Assembly (NCBI GenBank): GCA_018970625.1
Contig: JAGWVZ010000257.1
Coordinates: 1 to 5,738 of the forward strand
DNA length: 5,738 nt
Reading direction: 5' to 3'
Origin: Myxococcales bacterium
Lineage (GTDB): Bacteria > Myxococcota > Bradymonadia > REDH01
A program made the translations under genes and the position numbers. The notes beneath the pieces were generated by a model, which worked only from the letters and a program-made list of their open reading frames with translations, was not told the DNA's origin and ran no database searches. Positions 5,056 to 5,738 of this stretch are shown here, in pieces (within the stretch, counting starts at the first letter, position 1; every line of letters starts with the position of its first letter).

Positions 5056-5738
5056 AGCACGGTTATCTAAAGGACTATGTGACTGGCGTAGCCGGCAAAC
5101 GATTGTCCGCCGTAGAAACGGACCCGCACTCAAGCCACCAGCACGAGTTCAACGGTGTCGACAGTCTGATAGCAGTTCTTGGCGAACCGGTGGGGAAGCA
5201 AAAATACGCAACGCGCTTCGTGTACCTGAACGACACACTTGAGTCAGCCATTGACGATGTTGGCTTTCTGACCTGGTACGACGCTCGACAGAAGGCGCGC
5301 GAGGAGCGCGGCGTCATGCGCTGGGAGCGACGCATGTATTACAGCGTCAATGCGGCGACCGATCGGGCAACAGCCGGCGACGGACTCCTGATCGCGCTAC
5401 TGCCTGACCGCACGCTGCTTTGTATCATCGTGGCTGGCCACTCCACGACCGAGGCGCAATTGCTCTGGCTCTTTGGGCTGCCGAGCCTCGATGAACGCAT
5501 GAAGGTGGTTCCAAACCTGGACGAAACGCGGCGTGAACTCACCTGGAGCGTCATCAGTCTGCTGGAATCGCTGGGCATCGACGTTCGACCTCCAGACGAC
5601 AACGAACTGGAGAAGCTGCTGGCCATGAACGGCGGCAAATTCCCGAGCACCCAGCAGCTCTCCGAGTTTGCACGTCGCGTCGCAGAGGCCAATCCACTCG
5701 ACGATCCAGACGGCGCATTACTTGCGTGGTATGACACC
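5052..5738 (+). CDS. EcoRII-type (type IIE) restriction endonuclease, 5' part, cut by window edge
   Basis: An open frame starting at the ATG that overlaps the vsr stop runs without a stop to the window end, giving 229 residues. Residues 16-36 (from KRLSAVETDPHSS, then HEFNGV), the GFLTWYDAR block (71-79), GDGLLIALLPD (109-119), a ST-E-QLLWLFGLP block (131-144) and FPSTQQLSEFAR (197-208) match my recollection of EcoRII-like endonucleases. In EcoRII the N-terminal region is an effector DNA-binding domain that holds the C-terminal nuclease inactive until a second CCWGG site is bound. Only that N-terminal part is visible. The EcoRII-C catalytic domain should lie beyond 5738, as the family is about 400 aa. 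Translation is probably coupled to vsr, with only a weak GGAAA upstream. Residues 111-117 are hydrophobic strand, not membrane. Cannot tell whether the gene is complete beyond the edge. Confidence 0.85.
   Translation, partial: MKHGYLKDYVTGVAGKRLSAVETDPHSSHQHEFNGVDSLIAVLGEPVGKQKYATRFVYLNDTLESAIDDVGFLTWYDARQKAREERGVMRWERRMYYSVNAATDRATAGDGLLIALLPDRTLLCIIVAGHSTTEAQLLWLFGLPSLDERMKVVPNLDETRRELTWSVISLLESLGIDVRPPDDNELEKLLAMNGGKFPSTQQLSEFARRVAEANPLDDPDGALLAWYDT

Noticed and set aside
5075..5737. Two Ser/Arg-rich minus-strand frames near the right edge
   Set aside because: They are antisense to the EcoRII-type nuclease frame, which has clear family blocks and runs off the window.

Overview
The window reads as GC-rich bacterial DNA, probably from a Gram-negative organism. 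It carries a recognisable bacterial translation initiation factor IF-1 gene and a single-pass membrane protein whose C-terminal domain I associate with proteobacterial hypothetical proteins. I cannot place the phylum. By eye, the middle part (about 1100-2772) is clearly richer in GC than the two flanking parts, which hold accessory defence or stress modules.

Layout. (1) Positions 43-998, minus strand: a two-gene toxin-antitoxin-like operon. A 78-aa small protein (candidate antitoxin) is followed, with an ATGA overlap, by a 240-aa zeta-toxin-like P-loop kinase. (2) Positions 999-1409: no gene. It holds a candidate promoter for the minus-strand operon, a candidate plus-strand promoter for infA, and two overlapping, mutually exclusive hairpins in the presumed infA leader. 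(3) Positions 1410-2772, plus strand: infA, then a 374-aa protein with a long Pro/Ala/Ser-rich N-terminus, one membrane segment and a conserved C-terminal domain. (4) Positions 2773-2889: a short intergenic stretch with a small symmetrical element that could be an operator. (5) Positions 2890-5738, plus strand: a compact restriction-modification operon. It comprises a Dcm/EcoRII-type cytosine-C5 methyltransferase with an N-terminal helix-turn-helix, an unrecognised small acidic Trp-rich protein, a Vsr mismatch endonuclease, and the first 229 codons of an EcoRII-type restriction endonuclease that leaves the window at its right edge.

How the genes work together. The methyltransferase should protect CCWGG-type sites by making 5-methylcytosine. 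The endonuclease should cut unmodified sites. Vsr should repair the T:G mismatches left when methylated cytosines deaminate. The methyltransferase N-terminus may also control the operon, since no separate controller gene is visible upstream of it. The unknown 125-aa protein has the best ribosome-binding site in the operon and sits between methyltransferase and vsr, so it is the most interesting undescribed element here. A core gene (infA) flanked on one side by a toxin-antitoxin-like pair and on the other by a restriction cassette suggests an accessory insertion hotspot.
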